Assembly (NCBI GenBank): GCA_025463545.1
Contig: JAODAR010000001.1
Span: 1 to 64,000, forward strand
Direction of reading: 5' to 3'
DNA length: 64,000 nt
Source of the DNA: Microbacteriaceae bacterium
Lineage (GTDB): Bacteria > Actinomycetota > Actinomycetes > Actinomycetales > Microbacteriaceae
Shown: piece by piece, positions 7,812-17,577 of the stretch
How positions within the stretch are numbered: position 1 is the stretch's first letter
Layout: each line of letters begins with the position of its first letter
The notes under the pieces: model-generated
What the model was told of the DNA's origin: nothing
The model's database searches: none
What the model saw: the letters and a program-made list of their open reading frames with translations, nothing else
Program-made: the position numbers and the translations under genes

Positions 7812-8410
7812 GCCACACTCCGATATAGATGATGCTTCGAGATGTACTGGACAACCCCATCGGGTACCAGATACCAGACCGGGAAGCCCCGGTTGACCCG
7901 TGCCCGGCAGTCAGTGGACGAAATCGCCAGGGCCGGAACCTCCAACAAGCTTACGTCCTGGTGGGGCAATCCAGAAATAGTCAGTTCATGTCCCGGCCGA
8001 CTCACAGCGACGAAGTGCGCCAGGTCCCAGAGTTCCTGCACGTCCTTCCACCCGAGGATCTGGGCGATGGCGTCGGCCCCCGTGATGAAGAACAGTTCCG
8101 CATCCGGATACTGGGCATGCACATCACGGAGCGTGTCGATCGTGTAGGTGGGACCGCCGCGGTCGATGTCGACGCGGCTGACCGTGAACCGGGGGTTCGA
8201 GGCCGTCGCGACGACGGTCATCAGGTAGCGGTGCTCAGCCCTGCTGACGTCATGCTTTTGCCAGGGCTGGCCGGTGGGAACGAAGATGACCTCGTCAAGG
8301 TCGAAACTCTGCGCCACCTCACTGGCGGCGACAAGGTGCCCATTATGGATCGGGTCGAACGTGCCACCCATCACGCCAATGCGCGGGCGGCGTCCGGTCG
8401 CGATAGTCAC
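7808..8410 (-). CDS. nadD: Nicotinate-nucleotide adenylyltransferase NadD
   Basis: 200 residues. NadD transfers AMP from ATP to nicotinate mononucleotide in NAD biosynthesis. The nucleotidyltransferase signature [11 protein letters not shown] is at 15-25 and the second conserved motif is ISSTDCR at 163-169, where the family usually has Ile instead of Cys. The start is GTG at 8410. It is followed with a 4-bp overlap by the tail-anchored protein gene and preceded 11 nt upstream by a small membrane gene. Confidence 0.95.
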   Translation of the reverse strand: MTIATGRRPRIGVMGGTFDPIHNGHLVAASEVAQSFDLDEVIFVPTGQPWQKHDVSRAEHRYLMTVVATASNPRFTVSRVDIDRGGPTYTIDTLRDVHAQYPDAELFFITGADAIAQILGWKDVQELWDLAHFVAVSRPGHELTISGLPHQDVSLLEVPALAISSTDCRARVNRGFPVWYLVPDGVVQYISKHHLYRSVA

Positions 8411-8421
8411 CGGTGCGGGTG

Positions 8422-8622
8422 CTAGTGGCCGCCGTGACGGGTTGCGCCGCCGTGTGCAGCCGCGTAAGCGTCAGCTTTCGCCGCGTGCCGGTTGGAGACA
8501 TCACGGAAGGACCAGATCACGATCGCGAGTGCGAAGAAGATGACGAGCGCGATGACGCCGTACGCCCAGGTCGGCATCGGCAGTTCGACAAGGTCATGCT
8601 CGACCGCGGCGAGGAATGACAT
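8422..8622 (-). CDS. Small single-pass membrane protein
   Basis: 66 residues with one hydrophobic helix ([20 protein letters not shown], about 18-37), then a basic, His- and Ala-rich tail ending in GGATRHGGH. The short acidic N-terminus before the helix and the basic tail favour an N-out, C-in orientation. It lies between proA and nadD on the same strand, 11 nt before the nadD start, and is probably co-transcribed. No function is known to me. Confidence 0.7.
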   Translation of the reverse strand: MSFLAAVEHDLVELPMPTWAYGVIALVIFFALAIVIWSFRDVSNRHAAKADAYAAAHGGATRHGGH

Positions 8623-8686
8623 GGAGTTCTCCGTTCACACAAAAAAGTTGTTGGCTGGGAAGCCACCGTCTTCAGTCTAGCGGGGG

Positions 8687-10054
8687 CTACGCGCGTACCT
8701 GCCCCGTGCCACGCACTATCCACTTGGTGCTGGTGAGCTCGGGCAACCCCATCGGGCCGCGGGCGTGCAGCTTCTGGGTGGAGATGCCGACCTCGGCGCC
8801 GAAACCGAATTCGCCGCCGTCGGTGAAACGGGTCGACGCGTTCACCATCACGGCGGCGGAGTCCACCTCGTTCAGGAATCGTTCCGCGTTGACCACGTCG
8901 TTGGTGACGATCGACTCGGTATGGCGGGTTGAAAATCGACGGATATGGTCAATCGCTTCGTCGAGGGAATCCACGACACGCACGGCCAGGTCGAGGCTCA
9001 TGTACTCGGTTTCCCAGTCAGCATCCGTCGCCGGCACCGAGTCGGGATAGATCGCCCGCGCTCGCTCATCGGCGTGAATGGTCACCCCTGAGTCCGTCAG
9101 GCGCGCCAGCACGTCAGGGAGCAGGCGCTCGGCGGCGTTGGCGTGAACCAGAAGCGTCTCGAGTGCGTTGCAGACGCTCGGCCGCTGCACCTTGGAGTTG
9201 TGGACGATGTCGACTGCCCATTCCGCGGTCGCGCTGTCGTCGAGGAAGATGTGCACCACTCCCGCTCCGGTCTCGATCACCGGCACCTTCGACTCGCTCA
9301 CGACGGTGTTGATCAGCCTCGCGCTCCCCCGCGGGATCAGCACATCGACGAAACCGCGGGCCTGCATCAACTGTGTGGCGCCGTCCCGCCCGAACGGGTC
9401 GATGGTCTGCACGCACTCGGCGGGCAGCCCGACCGACGTGAGAGCATCCTGAAGCAACCCGACCACGACACGGTTGCTGTTCTCGGCGGCGGACCCGCCG
9501 CGGAGAACAACGGCATTGCCGCTCTTGAGTGCGAGGGAGGCGATGTCGACCGTGACGTTCGGGCGTGCCTCGTAGATGGCACCGACAACGCCGAACGGCA
9601 CGCGAACCTGACTGATCTTGACCCCGTTGGGGAGGCTGCTTCCGCGAACGACTTCACCGACCGGGTCCGGGAGGGCGATGATCGCGGTGACCGCGTCGGC
9701 CAGCGCCCCCACGCGGGCTTCGTCGAGCGTGAGCCGGTCGAGCAGCCCGGCGGACAGTCCGTTGGCGGCGCCGTTGTCACGGTCGAGCCGGTTGGCGTCG
9801 ATGATCGCTTGGGCGTTCTCCCGCACAGTCGCGGCGATGGCCCCCAGCGCCGCGTTCTTCAGCGCCGTGGTCGCGGCGGCCAGGCGCAGGGAGGCCCGGC
9901 GTGACGCCTCGAGCGTGGGCGTGATGGGGGAAGCGGTCTGGACAGTGCCAGGCGCCGAGGTCGCAGAGTCAGCGCCAGGCGCACTGCTCGTCGGCGTACT
10001 TGCTTCGTGGGCGCCTGCTGTTTGTGTGCGTGCGGTATGCGTGCTTGCTGGCAT
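8687..10054 (-). CDS. proA: Glutamate-5-semialdehyde dehydrogenase ProA
   Basis: 455 residues. ProA reduces gamma-glutamyl phosphate with NADPH in proline biosynthesis. The conserved EARPNVTVD block is at 163-171 and the catalytic Cys is C295 in RPSVCNALETL. Residues 1-45 form a Thr/Ser/Ala/Pro-rich extension ahead of the usual family start; no ATG, GTG or TTG codon lies between residue 1 and the start of homology, so the extension must be translated unless initiation uses a rarer codon. It follows proB by 9 nt. Confidence 0.93.
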   Translation of the reverse strand: MPASTHTARTQTAGAHEASTPTSSAPGADSATSAPGTVQTASPITPTLEASRRASLRLAAATTALKNAALGAIAATVRENAQAIIDANRLDRDNGAANGLSAGLLDRLTLDEARVGALADAVTAIIALPDPVGEVVRGSSLPNGVKISQVRVPFGVVGAIYEARPNVTVDIASLALKSGNAVVLRGGSAAENSNRVVVGLLQDALTSVGLPAECVQTIDPFGRDGATQLMQARGFVDVLIPRGSARLINTVVSESKVPVIETGAGVVHIFLDDSATAEWAVDIVHNSKVQRPSVCNALETLLVHANAAERLLPDVLARLTDSGVTIHADERARAIYPDSVPATDADWETEYMSLDLAVRVVDSLDEAIDHIRRFSTRHTESIVTNDVVNAERFLNEVDSAAVMVNASTRFTDGGEFGFGAEVGISTQKLHARGPMGLPELTSTKWIVRGTGQVRA

Positions 10055-10063
10055 GCGGCCAGT

Positions 10064-10870
10064 TTACGGGAGCGCATGCCCGCTCGGCTGGACTGCCGGT
10101 TCAAACCAGGTGCCAACGTGCTCGCCGCGGAGCGCCTGAGCGACCAGTGCGGTCGCGGTCACCAGCACGGCGGTGCCGGCGTCTGCAGCGATGCGAGCCG
10201 CGGACACCTTGGTGCTGGCTCCGCCGGTGCCCACTCCGGATGCCCCGGTGGAGGTGAATTCGACGCCCGGCAAGTTGTCCCCTGCGACGATGGTGTCGAT
10301 GCGGGTGGCACCGGGCAGGTGCGGCGGCCTGGTGTAGAGCGCATCGACGTCGCTGAGCAACACCAGCAGGTCGGCGTGGATGAGCGTGGCGACCAGCGCC
10401 GCCAGCCGGTCGTTGTCGCCGAACCGGATCTCGTGGGTGGCCACGGTGTCGTTCTCGTTGACGATCGGGAGGATCCGCAGGTCGAGCAGCCGTTCCATCG
10501 CCCGCTGGGCGTTACTGCGATGCGCCGGGTTCTCCAGGTCGCCCGCCGTGAGCAGCACCTGGCCGGCCACGATGTCGAACCGGTCGAGACTGTCCTGGTA
10601 TCGGACGATGAGCAGGTTCTGACCAACGGATGCCGCGGCCTGCTGGGTGGCGAGATCGGTCGGGCGCTCATCGAGCTTCAGGTACGGCATGCCGGTCGCG
10701 ATGGCCCCGGATGACACCAGCACGATCTCGGCGCCGCGCGCGTGCGCCGTGGCGAGGGCTTCGACAAGGGGAGCAATCTGCCGGGCATTGGCGCCGCTGA
10801 TCGACGACGAGCCGACCTTCACGACGATGCGTGCTGCACTCGCGACCTGGTGCCGCCCGATCAGGCTCAC
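10064..10870 (-). CDS. proB: Glutamate 5-kinase ProB
   Basis: 268 residues. ProB phosphorylates glutamate in the first step of proline synthesis. The N-terminal amino-acid kinase motif VKVGSSSI and the substrate/nucleotide region VSSGAIATG and [17 protein letters not shown] are present. At this length it has only the kinase domain and lacks the C-terminal PUA domain found in the longer E. coli enzyme. The ATG overlaps the obg stop by 4 bp, and proA follows 9 nt later. Confidence 0.95.
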   Translation of the reverse strand: MSLIGRHQVASAARIVVKVGSSSISGANARQIAPLVEALATAHARGAEIVLVSSGAIATGMPYLKLDERPTDLATQQAAASVGQNLLIVRYQDSLDRFDIVAGQVLLTAGDLENPAHRSNAQRAMERLLDLRILPIVNENDTVATHEIRFGDNDRLAALVATLIHADLLVLLSDVDALYTRPPHLPGATRIDTIVAGDNLPGVEFTSTGASGVGTGGASTKVSAARIAADAGTAVLVTATALVAQALRGEHVGTWFEPAVQPSGHALP

Positions 10871-12585
10871 TCCTTCTCGCCCTCCGCACCCTCGGAGACA
10901 CCGACGCCGCCGTTCACGGTGTCGCCGTTCACGGTGTCGCCGTCCGTTGCTCCGACGATGGCTGCCTCGTCGATGGCTGCCTCGTCGGTGGCTGCTTCGC
11001 CGGTGGCTGCGTCGCCGGTGGTTGCCACATCGGCGGCCAGATCATCGATGGTCCCGGTGTCGCTGTTGCCGTCGAACTCGTCACCCTCGCTGTGCCACAG
11101 GCCGGCTTCACGCTCGCGAATGAGCTCCGCACGGGCCGCCGCCTTGGCGTCCATCCGGCCGAAGTACTCTTCGCGGCGTTCGTTGCTGGTGCGGCGGCGC
11201 GGCTCGTCCAGTCGCGCATCCGTGCCACGTGGCGCAGTGATGAGCTCGGCCGTCGAGGTGAGGGTGGGCTCCCAGTCGAAGACCACGCCGTGGCCGGGAC
11301 CGATGATGACGGTGGAACCGGACACGGCACCAGCCTTGAACAATTCGTTCTCGATGCCGAGCTTCGCCAGGCGGTCGGCGAGGAAGCCGACGGCTTCGTC
11401 GTTGGTGAAGTCCGTCTGCTGAACCCAACGCTCGGGCTTGGCGCCGAGGATGCGGTAGATGTTGCCGAACGATCCGCCTTCGACCCGCACTTCGAAGCCG
11501 CCATCGTCGACGGCCTTGGGACGGATGACGATGCGCGGTTTGGCAGCGGCGGCGGCTGCCGCTTCGACGCGGCCTGTCTCGACGACTTCAGCCAGCGCGT
11601 AGTTGAGCTGCTTGAGTCCCTCGTGGCTGACAGTGGAGATCTCGAACACGCGGTAGCCGCGCGCTTCGAGGTCGCCGCGAACGAACCCGGCTAGTTCGCG
11701 GGCCTCCGGAACGTCCACCTTGTTCAGGGCGATCAGCTGCGGGCGTTCGAGGAGCGGCTTCTGGCCCTCCGGCACCGGGTAGGCAGCCAGTTCACCGAGG
11801 ATGACGTCAAGGTCGCTGAGCGGGTCCCGGCCCGGTTCGAGGGTGGCGCAGTCGAGCACATGGAGCAGAGCGGTGCACCGCTCGACGTGGCGGAGGAATT
11901 CGAGGCCGAGGCCCTTGCCCTCGCTGGCGCCTTCAATGAGGCCTGGGACATCCGCAACGGTGTATCGGGATTCGCCGGCCTGCACGACACCGAGGTTCGG
12001 GTGCAGCGTCGTGAACGGGTAATCGGCGATCTTCGGACGGGCAGCGGACATGGCGGCGATCAGGCTGGACTTGCCCGCCGAGGGATACCCGACGAGCGCG
12101 ACATCCGCTACCGTCTTCAGGACCAGCTGGACGTCGCCCTCCCAGCCGAGCGTGCCGAGAAGGGCGAAGCCTGGTGCCTTGCGCTTGGTGCTGGCAAGTG
12201 CTGCGTTGCCGAGGCCGCCCTGGCCGCCCGGTGCGACGACGAGCCGGAAGCCGGGCTCCGTCATATCGCTGAGTTCGTTGCCTTCGGCGTCTTTGACGAC
12301 CGTGCCAAGCGGCACGGAGAGCTCCATGAGCTCACCGTTGGCACCATTGCGGTGATCGCCCATGCCGGGGCCGCCGTTACCGGAGCTGCGGTGCGGGGAA
12401 CGGTGGAAACCGAGCAGCGTGGTCACCTGCGGGTCTGCGACCAGGACGATGTCTCCGCCGTTGCCGCCGTTCCCGCCGTCCGGGCCGGCGAGTGGCTTGA
12501 ATTTTTCGCGCTTGACAGAGACACAGCCGTTGCCGCCGTTGCCCGCTCTCAAATGCAGCGTGACGTGGTCAACGAATGTGGCCAT
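10867..12585 (-). CDS. obg: Obg family GTPase
   Basis: 572 residues. Obg is a ribosome-associated GTPase acting in 50S assembly and stress control. The glycine-rich Obg fold spans about 1-160 (GNGGNG at 15-20, [10 protein letters not shown] at 35-44), the G1 motif GYPSAGKS is at 166-173, and a C-terminal OCT-type domain (FEVRVEGG...[16 protein letters not shown]) follows. The last 60 residues are an acidic Thr/Ala/Asp/Gly repeat tail encoded by 15-bp tandem units, so tail length may vary between strains. It is the first gene of obg-proB-proA, behind a terminator-like hairpin that follows rpmA. Confidence 0.95.
   Translation of the reverse strand: MATFVDHVTLHLRAGNGGNGCVSVKREKFKPLAGPDGGNGGNGGDIVLVADPQVTTLLGFHRSPHRSSGNGGPGMGDHRNGANGELMELSVPLGTVVKDAEGNELSDMTEPGFRLVVAPGGQGGLGNAALASTKRKAPGFALLGTLGWEGDVQLVLKTVADVALVGYPSAGKSSLIAAMSAARPKIADYPFTTLHPNLGVVQAGESRYTVADVPGLIEGASEGKGLGLEFLRHVERCTALLHVLDCATLEPGRDPLSDLDVILGELAAYPVPEGQKPLLERPQLIALNKVDVPEARELAGFVRGDLEARGYRVFEISTVSHEGLKQLNYALAEVVETGRVEAAAAAAAKPRIVIRPKAVDDGGFEVRVEGGSFGNIYRILGAKPERWVQQTDFTNDEAVGFLADRLAKLGIENELFKAGAVSGSTVIIGPGHGVVFDWEPTLTSTAELITAPRGTDARLDEPRRRTSNERREEYFGRMDAKAAARAELIREREAGLWHSEGDEFDGNSDTGTIDDLAADVATTGDAATGEAATDEAAIDEAAIVGATDGDTVNGDTVNGGVGVSEGAEGEKE
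10911..11016. repeat. 15-bp tandem repeats encoding the Obg tail
   Basis: Two exact 15-bp units lie at 10911-10940 and four near-identical 15-bp units (consensus GRTGGCTGCSTCGYC) at 10957-11016, all inside obg. The unit length keeps frame, giving repeated Asp/Glu-Ala-Ala-type pentapeptides at the protein C-terminus. Confidence 0.8.
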
Positions 12586-12616
12586 GATTTTGCCCCTTTC
12601 AGGTGGCGCGGTGGTG

Positions 12617-12658
12617 TTAAAAACATACGTGAGGGCGAGCCGAAGCCCGCCCTCACGT
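12617..12658 (-). terminator. Intrinsic terminator/attenuator between rpmA and obg
   Basis: ACGTGAGGGCGAGC (12627-12640) pairs with 12645-12658 with one mismatch and a 4-nt loop. On the minus strand the stem is followed by a run of five T's at about 12619-12623. It would end most rplU-rpmA transcripts before obg, lowering obg expression relative to the ribosomal proteins. Confidence 0.75.
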
Positions 12659-12674
12659 CAGAAGCAGTGGATGC

Positions 12675-12932
12675 CTACTCGGCGGCCACCACGATGTTGA
12701 CGACCTTGCGGCCACCCTTGGCTCCGAACTGGACAGAGCCAGCTTCGAGAGCGAACAGCGTGTCGTCGCCGCCACGGCCGACGTTGACGCCGGGGTGGAA
12801 GTGAGTGCCGCGCTGGCGAACGATGATCTCGCCCGCGCTGACAACCTGACCGCCGAAACGCTTCACGCCGAGACGCTGAGCGTTTGAGTCACGACCGTTG
12901 CGAGTGGAACTCGCACCCTTTTTGTGTGCCAT
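12675..12932 (-). CDS. rpmA: 50S ribosomal protein L27
   Basis: 85 residues, the normal size for bL27. The N-terminus [20 protein letters not shown] is the family signature; there is no N-terminal cleavable extension of the Firmicute type. L27 sits near the peptidyl-transferase centre. It follows rplU by 18 nt in the standard rplU-rpmA-obg order. Confidence 0.97.
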   Translation of the reverse strand: MAHKKGASSTRNGRDSNAQRLGVKRFGGQVVSAGEIIVRQRGTHFHPGVNVGRGGDDTLFALEAGSVQFGAKGGRKVVNIVVAAE

Positions 12933-12950
12933 CTGTTCTTCTCCTCAGGC

Positions 12951-13259
12951 CTAGGCGATGCCGGTGACCTTGACGCGCGTGAGCTCCTGACGGTGCCCCT
13001 GACGCTTCTTGTACCCGGTCTTGTTCTTGAACTTCTGGATGACGATCTTCGGACCGCGGAGGTCGTTCAAGACCTCGGCGGTGACCTTCACGTTGGCCAG
13101 TGACTTCGAGTCAGAGGTGATGGTGTCGCCGTCGACGAGAAGCACGGCGGCCAGCTCGACGTTGCCGTCCTTGTCAGCCTTGATTCGGTCCATCGTAACG
13201 ATGGTCCCGACCTCTACCTTCTCCTGCCGGCCACCGGCGCGCACAACTGCGTAAACCAC
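12951..13259 (-). CDS. rplU: 50S ribosomal protein L21
   Basis: 102 residues, standard for bL21. Begins [17 protein letters not shown] with a GTG start at 13259 and ends with the basic [16 protein letters not shown] segment that binds 23S rRNA. It is the first gene of the rplU-rpmA block; the 5' leader is about 140 nt if the promoter proposed at 13403-13432 is used. Confidence 0.97.
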   Translation of the reverse strand: MVYAVVRAGGRQEKVEVGTIVTMDRIKADKDGNVELAAVLLVDGDTITSDSKSLANVKVTAEVLNDLRGPKIVIQKFKNKTGYKKRQGHRQELTRVKVTGIA

Positions 13260-13402
13260 TTTACGTACCTATCTCTGGGGAGCCGAATGGCCCCGAATCC
13301 TGTTATGGAAAGTCACTGGGTTGAACGAGCCGGTACGACCCATCTCAATCAGAAAACCCTGGCAAACGCGCGGACTCACAGCCCAACGCACACCAACGGT
13401 CA

Positions 13403-13432
13403 ACTTTAGCTGACCGGTGTACCTCAGGTCAA
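13403..13432 (-). promoter_or_regulatory. Candidate rplU promoter
   Basis: On the minus strand a TTGACC -35 box (13432-13427) is followed after 18 nt by TAAAGT as -10 (13408-13403). A second TTGACC (13403-13398) follows but has a poorer -10. This is the best sigma-70-type match upstream of rplU. Confidence 0.4.
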
Positions 13433-13469
13433 ACCGGGGCGGGGCCCAGGCGAGATCCGAATGCTTTCG

Positions 13470-13475
13470 TACAAT
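13470..13475 (+). promoter_or_regulatory. -10 box of a probable leaderless promoter (DUF4031 gene)
   Basis: TACAAT is followed by exactly 6 nt and then the ATG at 13482, so transcription should begin at or next to the A of the start codon. No Shine-Dalgarno precedes that ATG, which fits leaderless initiation. Confidence 0.55.
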
Positions 13476-13481
13476 GATGCC

Positions 13482-13763
13482 ATGACCGTGCTGATAGACC
13501 GCCCAACGTGGCCGGCACATGACACTGTCTGGTCGCATTTGGTCAGCGACGAGTCGCTGGAGGAACTGCACGCCTTCGCCGCGGCGCACGGCGTTCCCCG
13601 CCGGGGCTTCGACCTCGATCACTACGACGTGCCGGCGCGCAGTTACGACCAGCTCGTCGCCGGCGGGGCGGTACCGGTGTCAAACCGCGAGCTGGTGACC
13701 CGGCTGCGCTCCAGCGGACTGCGGGTGAGTGGGCGGGAGCGCACGGAGCTCAAGCGCCGCTGA
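13482..13763 (+). CDS. DUF4031 family protein
   Basis: 93 residues. The sequence MTVLIDRPTWPAHDTVWSHL followed by SDESLEELHAFAAAHGVPRRGFDLDHYDVP matches the actinobacterial DUF4031 family, whose function is not known. The ATG at 13482 was preferred to the ATG at 13461 because it starts at the family N-terminus and lies 6 nt after a TACAAT -10 box. It is convergent with rne downstream and divergent from rplU. Confidence 0.85.
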   Translation: MTVLIDRPTWPAHDTVWSHLVSDESLEELHAFAAAHGVPRRGFDLDHYDVPARSYDQLVAGGAVPVSNRELVTRLRSSGLRVSGRERTELKRR

Positions 13764-13900
13764 GCCCTTCCCCGGCCGCACCGGATCACCCCGGGCACTG
13801 CATCCACCCCACGCGCAGAATCGCCGCCCACGCCGCGAACCGCCGGCAACGGCGATCCTGGCGCGAACGGCGATCCTGGATGACAGTGCTACACCACGAG

Positions 13901-16687
13901 CTAGCTGGGGCTCTCGTTCGACGGGGTGATGATCGTGGGCGCCGACTGGGTGGAACCGCCCGCTGTGGTCACCCTGCGGCTGCGTGAGCGACCCTGGCCG
14001 GGCTGCTTGGGCTCCGGGAGTGACTCCAGGACTGAGTCCAGCAGCTGCTCGGTGACCTGCTTGCTCACCGGACGCTTCCCACGGGTGGACTTCCGAACCG
14101 GGATGTCGAGGATCTCGACCGCCTCGGCCGCGTTGCCGGCACCAACCACGTCATGGTCGGGGGTCGCAGCCGGGACGGGTGCCCCCGCAGCAGCGAAGAT
14201 GTCTTCGGCTGCCGCACGCGCGGCATCCGTTGCACCCTCACGCCGGGACTGTCCACGCTGTGAGGACTCCCGGCGGGCCGGGTCACGACGCGACTGGCCG
14301 CGTTCAGTCTGGGCGCGACGCCCCTGTCGGCGCGTCGGCTGGTCACCGCCATCCTGGTCGTCCCGCTCCGCCTGCTCGCTCTGCTCGCCCTGGACCTGGG
14401 CGGGTGCTGCCGCAGTGGTGCCGGTCGTCTCGCCGGCAGGCTCGAACTTCTTCTCCTGCTTCCGCTCCTGACCAGCGGATGCTGAGCCGGTTGCGCCGAC
14501 GACCGCGATGGACCCGGTCGGCGTGTGCAGGGTGCTGGCTGCGATGAGCGCGAGGGCGTGCTTGGCGTCCTCGGTGATGCCGTGGGTGCCGGCGCCGCTC
14601 TTGGCTGCATCCGCCTGCGCGGAGCCGCCGTTCTGGTTGTTGCCGCCGTTGCCATTGCCGTTGCCGCCGTTGCCGGACTTGCCGTTACGGGAGCGGCGCT
14701 CGGGCACGGGCTGCGGCGACTGGCGGTGCTTGACGACCGGGTCGTGGTGCACGATGATCCCGCGGCCGGCGCACACCTCACAGTTCTCGCTGAACGACTC
14801 GAGCAGTCCGAGGCCCAGCTTCTTGCGGGTCATCTGCACAAGGCCCAGCGAGGTGACCTCGGCCACCTGGTGCTTGGTGCGGTCGCGGCTGAGGCATTCG
14901 ATCAAGCGTCGCAGCACGAGGTCCCGGTTGGTCTCGAGCACCATGTCGATGAAGTCGACCACGATGATGCCACCGATATCCCGCAGCCGCAGCTGGCGCA
15001 CGATCTCTTCGGCCGCTTCGAGGTTGTTCTTGGTGACGGTCTCTTCGAGGTTGCCGCCCGAGCCGACGAACTTGCCGGTGTTGACGTCGACCACGGTCAT
15101 GGCTTCGGTGCGGTCGATCACCAACGAGCCGCCGGAGGGCAGCCAGACCTTGCGGTCCAGCGCCTTTTCGATCTGCTCCGAGATGCGGTATTCATCGAAC
15201 GCGTCGCGTTCACCCTCGTAGCGCTCGACGCGCTCGACCAGGTCGGGGGCGACCTGGCGCAGGTAGCTCTCGATCACCTCGCGCGAATCCTCGCCGGAGA
15301 CGACCATCTTCTGGAAGTCCTCATTGAAGACGTCGCGCACGATCTTGATCAGGAGGTCGGGCTCGCTGTGCAGGAGAGCGGGCGCGTTGACCGACTCGAC
15401 CTGCTTGGCGATGGACGCCCATTGCGCGGTGAGCCGGCTGACGTCGAGCCCCAGCTGCTCATCCGTCGCACCCTCCGCAGCGGTGCGTACGATGACGCCG
15501 GCGTTGTCGGGGAGAACTTCCTTGAGGATCTTCTTCAGGCGGGCGCGTTCCGTGTCGGGAAGCTTGCGGCTGATCCCGTTCATGGAGCCGTTCGGCACGT
15601 AGACGAGGTAGCGGCCGGGGAGCGAGACCTGGCTGGTGAGGCGCGCGCCCTTGTGGCCGATCGGGTCTTTGCTGACCTGCACGAGCACCTTGTCGCCGGG
15701 CTTCAGCGCCAGTTCGATGCGGCGTGCCTGGTTGGCGGTGGCGGCGTTCTCAGCGGCGGCGTCCCAGTCCACTTCACCGGAATAGAGCACGGCGTTGCGG
15801 CCGCGTCCGATGTCGACGAATGCCGCTTCCATGCTCGGAAGCACGTTCTGCACACGACCGAGGTAGACGTTGCCGATCAGCGACGCATCCTGGTTCTTCG
15901 CGACGTAGTGCTCAACGAGCACGCCATCCTCGAGCACGCCGATCTGGATCTTGTTGTGCTTGGCGCGCACCACCATGACCCGGTCGACCGACTCACGCCG
16001 GGCGAGGAACTCGGCTTCGGAGATGACCGGGCGACGGCGTCCGGCGTCACGACCGTCACGGCGGCGCTGCTTCTTCGCTTCGAGCCGGGTCGAGCCCTTG
16101 ATGCGCTGTGGTTCGGTGATGAGCTCCGGCTCCCGAGGGGTGCGGACCTTGACCACGGTGTTGGCCGGGTCATCCGAACCGCCGCGGTTCTCTTCGCCGG
16201 AGCGCCGGCGCGCACGTCGACGGATGCTGGAGGGCTCGTCGTCATCGTCGTCCTGGCGGTCGTCGCGACGCTCGGTGGAGCGCGGCGGCAGCGGCAGGAT
16301 GTCGGGCGCCTGGAAAATCAGGGACGTCGTCGGGCGGCGCACCGCCGTGGCCTCGGTGGGCTGGGCGTCCGCGGCGTCTGCCGCAGCGGCAACCGCGTTT
16401 TTCGGAGTTTCGACCGGCTCGGCCGCCCTCGCGGACTGGACCACCGGTGCAGCTTCGACTGCCGGTGTGGGCATCTCGGCACGCACAACCTGAGCCGCCG
16501 GCGCCTCGACCGGAGCCTGTGGCTCGACCCGAGGTTGTGGCTCAACCGGCGGCGCAGCGTGCCGCGCGACCGGCTCGGCCGTGGGCGTGCCTGGCGGTTC
16601 GACCACCGGCGGCGGCGTTACCTTACGGGTTGTCTTGCGAGTGCCGAAGAGGCCCTTGCGTTTTTTGTTTTCGTTGTCTTCCACCAT
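13901..16687 (-). CDS. rne: Ribonuclease E/G family endoribonuclease
   Basis: 928 residues. RNase E/G enzymes cleave single-stranded RNA in rRNA maturation and mRNA decay. Layout: disordered Pro/Ala/Val-rich N-terminus (1 to about 220), basic arms (RRRARRRSG and RRRDGRDAGRRR), S1 RNA-binding region (YLGRVQNVLPSMEAAFVDIGRG), catalytic region with DVNTGKFVG and VVDFIDM, a Zn-link CxxC (CEVCAGRG), then a disordered Gly/Asn- and Arg-rich C-terminus. This catalytic core with long tails on both sides is the actinobacterial RNase E form. A leader of up to about 280 bp, divergent from the VKOR gene, precedes it, and rne mRNA leaders are often autoregulated; no specific structure is claimed here. Confidence 0.92.
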   Translation of the reverse strand: MVEDNENKKRKGLFGTRKTTRKVTPPPVVEPPGTPTAEPVARHAAPPVEPQPRVEPQAPVEAPAAQVVRAEMPTPAVEAAPVVQSARAAEPVETPKNAVAAAADAADAQPTEATAVRRPTTSLIFQAPDILPLPPRSTERRDDRQDDDDDEPSSIRRRARRRSGEENRGGSDDPANTVVKVRTPREPELITEPQRIKGSTRLEAKKQRRRDGRDAGRRRPVISEAEFLARRESVDRVMVVRAKHNKIQIGVLEDGVLVEHYVAKNQDASLIGNVYLGRVQNVLPSMEAAFVDIGRGRNAVLYSGEVDWDAAAENAATANQARRIELALKPGDKVLVQVSKDPIGHKGARLTSQVSLPGRYLVYVPNGSMNGISRKLPDTERARLKKILKEVLPDNAGVIVRTAAEGATDEQLGLDVSRLTAQWASIAKQVESVNAPALLHSEPDLLIKIVRDVFNEDFQKMVVSGEDSREVIESYLRQVAPDLVERVERYEGERDAFDEYRISEQIEKALDRKVWLPSGGSLVIDRTEAMTVVDVNTGKFVGSGGNLEETVTKNNLEAAEEIVRQLRLRDIGGIIVVDFIDMVLETNRDLVLRRLIECLSRDRTKHQVAEVTSLGLVQMTRKKLGLGLLESFSENCEVCAGRGIIVHHDPVVKHRQSPQPVPERRSRNGKSGNGGNGNGNGGNNQNGGSAQADAAKSGAGTHGITEDAKHALALIAASTLHTPTGSIAVVGATGSASAGQERKQEKKFEPAGETTGTTAAAPAQVQGEQSEQAERDDQDGGDQPTRRQGRRAQTERGQSRRDPARRESSQRGQSRREGATDAARAAAEDIFAAAGAPVPAATPDHDVVGAGNAAEAVEILDIPVRKSTRGKRPVSKQVTEQLLDSVLESLPEPKQPGQGRSRSRRVTTAGGSTQSAPTIITPSNESPS

Positions 16688-16955
16688 TGCTGGTGCACTC
16701 CCTGGCCGGTGTGGGCGGCCGCGCTGCCCATCCGGGTACTCTCTCGTGCGAGGTGACGCCTTCGCGCTACCTCACAAATCCTTTTCTGAACGCAACCGGC
16801 TCTTGGCTCTGGCTGCTAATACCTTTGGTCGTGGGACCAATGAATCTGGGCGATTACCGCCCGCTAAGCCTTCTGTGGCGTCAGTCTGAGCGCGGCTCAG
16901 GCGACTTCTTTGATTATCGCATGCATTGCGGAGGATCGTGTGCCGGGGCGCGTGG

Positions 16956-16961
16956 CATAAT
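16956..16961 (+). promoter_or_regulatory. -10 box of a probable leaderless promoter (VKOR gene)
   Basis: CATAAT lies exactly 6 nt before the GTG at 16968, with an in-frame ATG at 16965 in between. The spacing matches the other leaderless candidates in this window and points to GTG 16968 as the transcript's first codon. Confidence 0.45.
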
Positions 16962-16967
16962 CCGATG

Positions 16968-17567
16968 GTGTCCGACACCCAGCCCTACAAGCGCCCCACC
17001 GCCCTTGCCATATTCCTCATCGTTGCGGGTGCGGTCGGCTTCGGTGCGGCGTTCGCGCTCACGCTCGACAAGTTCCATTTGCTGGAGAATCCCAACGCCC
17101 AGTTGTCGTGCAATTTCAGCGTGCTGATCGGATGCAGCACAAACCTGTCGTCCTGGCAGGGTTCCCTGTTCGGGTTCCCGAATCCGCTCCTCGGCCTCGC
17201 AGGCTGGAGCGTGGTGATCACGATCGGCGCGGCCATACTGGCCGGGGCACGATTCCACCGTTGGTTCTGGATCTGCCTGAACGTCGGTGTCGCCGGGGCC
17301 TTAGCCTTCGTGATCTTCCTGATCACTCAGAGCGTCTTCGTGCTCGACGTGCTGTGCCCGTGGTGCATGGTGACCTGGGCGGTCACGATCCCGAGCTTCC
17401 TGGCCGTGACCCTCTACAACATCGCGGAGGGACATATTCCCTCCACGGCATCCGTTCGCCGGTTCGCGGCGGGCGCTTACTCGTGGCTCGTCGTGATCAC
17501 GCTCGTCTGTTACCTCGTGGTCGCGGTGGTCGCCCAGTTGCAGATGGACTTCCTCCACCGCATCTGA
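16968..17567 (+). CDS. Vitamin K epoxide reductase (VKOR) family membrane protein
   Basis: 199 residues from the GTG at 16968. Bacterial VKOR homologues reoxidise periplasmic DsbA-like thiol oxidases using menaquinone. Four or five hydrophobic helices are seen, with the loop cysteine pair C48 and C56 and the active-site CPWC at 130-133, all conserved positions for the family. There is no fused thioredoxin domain, so a separate DsbA partner is needed. It is a stand-alone gene, divergent from rne and convergent with ndk. Confidence 0.9.
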   Translation: MSDTQPYKRPTALAIFLIVAGAVGFGAAFALTLDKFHLLENPNAQLSCNFSVLIGCSTNLSSWQGSLFGFPNPLLGLAGWSVVITIGAAILAGARFHRWFWICLNVGVAGALAFVIFLITQSVFVLDVLCPWCMVTWAVTIPSFLAVTLYNIAEGHIPSTASVRRFAAGAYSWLVVITLVCYLVVAVVAQLQMDFLHRI

Positions 17568-17577
17568 CGCCACGCTT

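Noticed and set aside
13269..13622. Minus-strand ORF upstream of rplU
   Set aside because: It lies across the rplU leader and opposite the DUF4031 gene; composition is not protein-like.
14525..16756. Long plus-strand open frame (743 codons) opposite rne
   Set aside because: It is the antisense shadow of a high-GC gene. Its product is rich in Asp/Val/Leu/His with no domain, and rne has clear motifs throughout.
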